DNA of 64,000 nucleotides from Bryobacteraceae bacterium (GTDB lineage Bacteria > Acidobacteriota > Terriglobia > Bryobacterales > Bryobacteraceae), in assembly GCA_019187195.1 (NCBI GenBank), contig JABAQT010000022.1, forward strand, positions 34,583-98,582, given 5' to 3'. Positions 59,906 through 64,000 of this stretch are shown here, in pieces. Position 1 is the stretch's first letter; the number at the start of each line of letters is the position of its first letter. Position numbers and translations under genes: made by a program. The notes beneath the pieces are model-generated. The model saw only the letters and a list, made by a program, of their open reading frames with translations, was not told the DNA's origin and searched no databases.

Positions 59906-61361
59906 CTTCATGCCGAGCGCCGCGGAGATGCTCCGCTTCTTGCCGGAGACGGTGTTGATCGTCTTCGGTACGCTCATCATGTTTCTGGACGCGCTGGTGG
60001 GCGAGGGGAAGAAGGCCTGGCTCGGGACGGTTGCGATTGTGGGGCTCCTGCTGGCCGCCTGGGGGACGGTGGTGGCATGGTCGAATCCCGGTCCGGCGTT
60101 TCAATCGATGCTCATGGTGGACGGCTACGCCACATTCTTCCGCTTCCTGGTGATTGCCGTGGGAGTGTTGACCGTTCTCGCTTCCGTCACCTATCTCGAG
60201 CGCGAACGCGCCGACTCGGGCGAGTTCTACGCCCTGGTGTTGTATTCGGTCGCCGGGCAGTGCGTCATGGTCACCGCGAACGAACTGATCATGATTTTCA
60301 TCGGTCTCGAGATCTCGTCGATTTCAAGCTATATCCTCGCCGGCTACCTGCGGGATGACAAGCGCAATAACGAATCGGCGCTCAAGTATTTCCTGTTGGG
60401 CTCGTTCGCCACCGCGTTCCTGCTGTACGGAATCGCCTGGATCTACGGGGCGACGGGGACGACGAATCTGGCCGATATCCGGCGCGTGCTGTCGAACCGC
60501 GAGATCGCTCCGGCGCTGGGGCTGATCGGGACCTCCGCCGCGCTGATGTTCGTGGGCTTCGCGTTCAAGGTATCGGCCGCGCCGTTTCAGGTGTGGGCTC
60601 CGGATGTATACCAGGGCGCTCCCGCGCCGGTGAGCGCGTTTCTTTCAGCCGGTCCCAAGGCCGCGGCTTTCGCCATTTTCTTGCGGGTCTTCATGACCGC
60701 CTTCGAGCCGGTGGCCGACAAGTGGGCGCCGGTGATCTGGGTTTCGGCGCTGGCCACGATGACCGTGGGCAATTTCGCGGCGCTGCTCCAATCGAACATC
60801 AAGCGGCTGCTCGCGTACTCCTCGATTGCGCACGCCGGCTATGTGATGGTGGCCATAGCCGCGCATTCACAGATCGGCACCGAAGCCGTGATGTTCTACA
60901 TGGCGGCCTACGCGTTCATGAACGTGGGCGCCTTTGTCGTGGTGGCGCACTTCGCGCGGCAGGGCGAGAAATACGTGAACACGGACGATCTGGCGGGTCT
61001 GGGGCAGCGGCAACCGGTGACCGCCGCCCTTCTCACCATCTTTCTGCTGTCGCTGATCGGAGTTCCGCTGACCGGCGGCTTCTTCGGCAAGTTCTACATC
61101 TTCAAGGCGGCGCTGGACGCGAACCTGGTCTGGCTGACGGTGCTGGGCCTGTTGAACAGCGCGGTGGGAGCCTACTATTACCTGCGGATCATCGTGGTGA
61201 TGTACTTCAAGGAACCGGGCGAATCGATGCACGATCTGCAGCCGCTCGCCGCCGGAACGCAGGCTGTCTTGTGGGGGTCGGCGCTCGCGACGCTCGTGCT
61301 GGGAATCTATCCCTCCGTGATTCTCGACTTCGCCCGGAAGTCCGCCGCGCTTGTGAAGTGA
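59895..61361 (+). CDS. nuoN: NADH-quinone oxidoreductase subunit N
   Basis: A 488-residue antiporter-like subunit and last gene of the operon. Motifs: FIGLEISSISSYILAGYLRD with the conserved Glu, GFAFKVSAAPFQVWAPDVYQ and GAPAPVSAFLSAGPKAAAFA with the pumping Lys residues, and NIKRLLAYSSIAHAGYVMVA. The ATG lies inside the end of nuoM. A strong hairpin starts at its stop codon and separates it from the converging receptor gene. Confidence 0.95.
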   Translation: MADNFMPSAAEMLRFLPETVLIVFGTLIMFLDALVGEGKKAWLGTVAIVGLLLAAWGTVVAWSNPGPAFQSMLMVDGYATFFRFLVIAVGVLTVLASVTYLERERADSGEFYALVLYSVAGQCVMVTANELIMIFIGLEISSISSYILAGYLRDDKRNNESALKYFLLGSFATAFLLYGIAWIYGATGTTNLADIRRVLSNREIAPALGLIGTSAALMFVGFAFKVSAAPFQVWAPDVYQGAPAPVSAFLSAGPKAAAFAIFLRVFMTAFEPVADKWAPVIWVSALATMTVGNFAALLQSNIKRLLAYSSIAHAGYVMVAIAAHSQIGTEAVMFYMAAYAFMNVGAFVVVAHFARQGEKYVNTDDLAGLGQRQPVTAALLTIFLLSLIGVPLTGGFFGKFYIFKAALDANLVWLTVLGLLNSAVGAYYYLRIIVVMYFKEPGESMHDLQPLAAGTQAVLWGSALATLVLGIYPSVILDFARKSAALVK

Positions 61362-61387
61362 ACCGGGCGCCCTTCTTCGCCCGGTTC
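61360..61387. terminator. Hairpin terminator between nuoN and the receptor gene
   Basis: A perfect 10-bp stem GAACCGGGCG/CGCCCGGTTC (61360-61369 and 61378-61387) with an 8-nt loop lies between convergent genes. It begins within the nuoN stop codon. There is no T-tract on the plus strand, so its efficiency is uncertain, but it could serve both directions. Confidence 0.6.
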
Positions 61388-61407
61388 CACTGTGGTGACG
61401 ATGGACG

Positions 61408-64000
61408 TCAGAACTGGAAGCGCAGCGCCATCTGAATTGTCCGTGGATTGTTTCCGAAGGCGATCTCCGGGTTATTGAAATCCACGTTCGAGGGGAGCAG
61501 GTAGTTGCGCGTATCGGTGCGGCTTTGCAGGTACGCATTGTCGATCAATCCCGGAGTGAACTGCGAGTGGTTGAACGCGTTGTACATCTCCGTGCGGAAT
61601 TCGATCGACTTGTGCTCGCTGACATAAATCCGCTTGCTGAAGGAGAGATCGAAGTTGTTGATCCCCCGCAGTGGAAGCGTCGAACGCCCGCCGTTGGCAT
61701 AGGCGCCCAGGCCCGCTGAGATGTACCGCGCGTTGGGGTTGGTGGCCAGGTAGGCCACCGTGGCGCCGGCGCTGTTCTTCAAGGGGGTCACCGCGCTGCC
61801 GGTCCCGTCCGTGCCAGCCGGATTGATGATCACGCGATCGCCGGCGGAATCGCCGTTGAGGTTCGAATCGATGCCGCTTTGGACGGTGGCCAGCATGGGG
61901 GATTCAGCGATATAGGTTCCCGAGAACGTGTAGTTGGCGAGGAAGTCCCGTAACAGCCAGTTCGTGCTCTTGGCGAACCATGGCGTTTCGTAGACCCAGC
62001 TCATGGTGAATCGCTGCCTGCGGTCGAGCGCGGATGAGGCGCGTTCGGCGGCGTAGTTCTGGAAGTCCTGCGGGCGGCGGGGTTGGATCAGGGTCGAGAA
62101 GACGGCCGCCGTTCCATCATCGATGTTGTGGCTCCAGGTGTACGACCCGAGAAACTGCAGGTTGCGCGAGAAGCGCTTGCGAATCTGGGTGGCCAGTCCG
62201 TGGTAGGTGGAATTGCCAATCGGCATGAAAGCGGTGATGAACTGGTCAAATCCGTATTGAGCCAAAGTGTTCCTTTGCGCGGCCGCCTGCGCGGTGAGCA
62301 TGTTGAGCGTCAGCGGCAGACTGTCGAGCGTGGCCTGCGAGGGGGCGGACATGTAGGTAGGCAGGCTGTTGCCCGGCGTCACCACCGAGGCCGCGTTAAG
62401 CCGCATCTGCGCCGGCAGGTTCACTCCGCGGGTGCCCAGGTAGCGCACCTCGAGAGTGTAGTCGTGAGCGAACACCTTTTCGACGCCGAGCGTCCAGTTG
62501 ATGGCGTACGGCCGCTTCTGGTCGGGCACGTACGACGCGGTCAGCGCCCGCGCATCGGCGGCGCTCAGTTGCGTGCCGAGCTGCGGCGGCGCGGTCAGCC
62601 CGCCGTTTGCCAGGAAGCCCGTGGCGTTGCTCGACAGGTCCACGTCCGAAGTGGTGAAGAATTGCGGCGGCAAGGACAGAATGCCGAGGTTCTGATACAC
62701 CTGGTCATAGGCCATTCCGAATCCGGCGCGGATCGAAAGCGAATCGCTTCCCCGAGGGGACCAGGCCAATCCAACGCGAGGCGCCCAGTTGTTGGTCTGC
62801 GCGGTTGGAGCCCGGAAATCGATCACTCCCGGAACGGAAGCGATGGAGTTCAGAGACTGCGTCTGATTCCCCGCTGGCACCCCCACATATTCGTACCTCA
62901 CCCCGAGGTTCAGCGTCAGGTTGGGTTTGAGGCGGAAATCATCGTTCGCGTAGAAGGCGTGCGACCAGAGGTTGCCCCAGAACGCCGATGCTCCGAAGCT
63001 GCGCTCTCCGATATCATCCGGCACCTGATCAAAGAGGTAGCGGTCAAGCGTGGTGTACTCGTAGTCGCCGCGCACCCTCTGCACAAAGAACTGCGGAGCC
63101 ACCACGCGCCGCAGGTCGTAGCCGAACTTCAGCGTGTGCCGTCCCAGAACCTTCGTCACATTGTCATTGAAGGTGTAGGTGTTGATCGCCGAACTCTGGG
63201 GCGCGTTCGGATCCGGTCCGATCTGAAGATTCAAGTCGTTGGTGAAGGCCAGGTTGGGAAACTGGCTCAATCCCGGAAATTGAAAGTTGCCCACGGGGAA
63301 GTCGCTGAAATACCGTGTATAGGCCAGCCTCCCCTCGTTAAACATCGTTGGCGAAAACGTGTGGATTTCGGAGAACGAAGTTACATAGGAGTTGACCGGC
63401 GAACTACTAAAAAAGGCGGGCAAGGTCGCCGTGTTGTCGATGGACCGCTGGTTATTGCCCACCAGCCGGAACCGCAACTGGTCCTTCTCCGAAAGGTTGT
63501 AATCCACGTTTCCCAGGTAGTTGTAACTGTTGATGTAGAAGGGAGCGACAATGGGCAGAATGCCCGTGGGGATGTTCGTCCCCCCCACGGTGGTGGAAGC
63601 CGACGCCGTGGGAGCCGTGGGAACATATTGCTTGAAGATGCTCCAGTTCGTCTGGTTGATGCCGGGCATCTGGTCGATCATGGCCACGCCGGCGGCCGTG
63701 GGCGCAAAAACGGCGCTCTCCGGCGTACCCGCCTGCCCGTAGGGGATGTACTCGAAATTGCCGAAATAGAACAGCTTGTTCTTGAGGATGGGTCCGCCGA
63801 TCGTCGCGCCGAGGCGGTTCTGGTCGAGTCTCTGCCTGTCGCTGATTCCCTGCCGCTTGTAACTCGCGTCGAGGGCATTCAGGTCCCTGTTCTGGAAATA
63901 TTCGTAGATCGAGCCGTGTAACTCATTGGTCCCGCTTTTCGGAACGACGTTGAACGTCCCTCCCGAATTGTTTCCGAATTCCGGCGACATCATGTTCTGA
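61408..64000 (-). CDS. Oar-like TonB-dependent receptor, N-terminus outside the window
   Basis: The frame is open to the right edge, so the signal peptide, carboxypeptidase-regulatory domain and start of the plug are not seen. The visible part of about 863 residues begins in the plug (MMSPEFGNNSGGTFNVVPKS, GTNELHGSIYEYFQNRDLNA) and contains the barrel, ending RTIQMALRFQF with a C-terminal Phe. It belongs to the same broad family as the receptor at 13752-17108, but the two are clearly diverged. An internal ATG at 63993 is not the true start. It converges with nuoN across a hairpin. Confidence 0.9.
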   Translation of the reverse strand, partial: QNMMSPEFGNNSGGTFNVVPKSGTNELHGSIYEYFQNRDLNALDASYKRQGISDRQRLDQNRLGATIGGPILKNKLFYFGNFEYIPYGQAGTPESAVFAPTAAGVAMIDQMPGINQTNWSIFKQYVPTAPTASASTTVGGTNIPTGILPIVAPFYINSYNYLGNVDYNLSEKDQLRFRLVGNNQRSIDNTATLPAFFSSSPVNSYVTSFSEIHTFSPTMFNEGRLAYTRYFSDFPVGNFQFPGLSQFPNLAFTNDLNLQIGPDPNAPQSSAINTYTFNDNVTKVLGRHTLKFGYDLRRVVAPQFFVQRVRGDYEYTTLDRYLFDQVPDDIGERSFGASAFWGNLWSHAFYANDDFRLKPNLTLNLGVRYEYVGVPAGNQTQSLNSIASVPGVIDFRAPTAQTNNWAPRVGLAWSPRGSDSLSIRAGFGMAYDQVYQNLGILSLPPQFFTTSDVDLSSNATGFLANGGLTAPPQLGTQLSAADARALTASYVPDQKRPYAINWTLGVEKVFAHDYTLEVRYLGTRGVNLPAQMRLNAASVVTPGNSLPTYMSAPSQATLDSLPLTLNMLTAQAAAQRNTLAQYGFDQFITAFMPIGNSTYHGLATQIRKRFSRNLQFLGSYTWSHNIDDGTAAVFSTLIQPRRPQDFQNYAAERASSALDRRQRFTMSWVYETPWFAKSTNWLLRDFLANYTFSGTYIAESPMLATVQSGIDSNLNGDSAGDRVIINPAGTDGTGSAVTPLKNSAGATVAYLATNPNARYISAGLGAYANGGRSTLPLRGINNFDLSFSKRIYVSEHKSIEFRTEMYNAFNHSQFTPGLIDNAYLQSRTDTRNYLLPSNVDFNNPEIAFGNNPRTIQMALRFQF

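Overview
The window looks like a GC-rich chromosomal segment of an Acidobacteriota bacterium, most likely Bryobacterales/'Solibacter'-type. This is inferred from gene content, not from a marker gene: two Oar-like TonB-dependent receptors with an N-terminal carboxypeptidase-regulatory domain, a DUF1501 plus DUF1549/DUF1553 pair, secreted DraG-like and sugar-isomerase-like enzymes with export signals, a fused indolepyruvate oxidoreductase, and several multiheme cytochromes. I see no rRNA, tRNA, insertion sequence, CRISPR array or prophage.

Layout. 1-4 kb (minus): aldo/keto reductase, secreted ADP-ribosylglycohydrolase and a membrane glycosyltransferase, with a broken direct repeat of the reductase 3' end at the left edge. 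4-9 kb (plus): a four-heme cytochrome made of four similar modules, then bamA and skp for outer-membrane assembly. 9-14 kb: galM and a small exported protein (minus), diverging from lutABC plus an outer-membrane barrel gene (plus). 14-21 kb (minus): an Oar-like receptor and the DUF1501/DUF1549 pair. 21-30 kb (plus, mostly): MaoC hydratase, a beta-propeller protein, a sugar isomerase-like protein, the IOR fusion and a lone decaheme OmcA/MtrC-family cytochrome preceded by a good sigma-54-type site. 30-42 kb (plus): a type VI secretion cluster, tssB-tssC-hcp-tagJ-tssE-tssF-tssG-clpV-vgrG, followed by a MerR/TPR regulator. It encodes sheath, tube, spike, baseplate and recycling ATPase but no TssJ/K/L/M. 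43-48 kb: hydrolase and guanine deaminase (divergent), a zinc protease coupled to an MFS exporter, and two small hypothetical proteins. 48-61 kb (plus): a respiratory complex I operon, nuoA-C-D-E-F-G-H-J-K-L-M-N, lacking nuoB and nuoI. 61-64 kb: the C-terminal part of a second Oar-like receptor, running off the right edge.

The most useful observations are these. (1) Many first-in-transcript genes have a TAnAAT hexamer only 6-11 nt before the start codon and no Shine-Dalgarno sequence, which points to leaderless or near-leaderless mRNAs; two divergent pairs share symmetrical -10 elements. (2) The complex I operon lacks exactly two Fe-S subunit genes. (3) There are two unusual multiheme cytochrome genes, one with a sigma-54-like promoter. 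(4) The T6SS locus lacks its membrane complex. I did not find a clearly new defence or mobile system.
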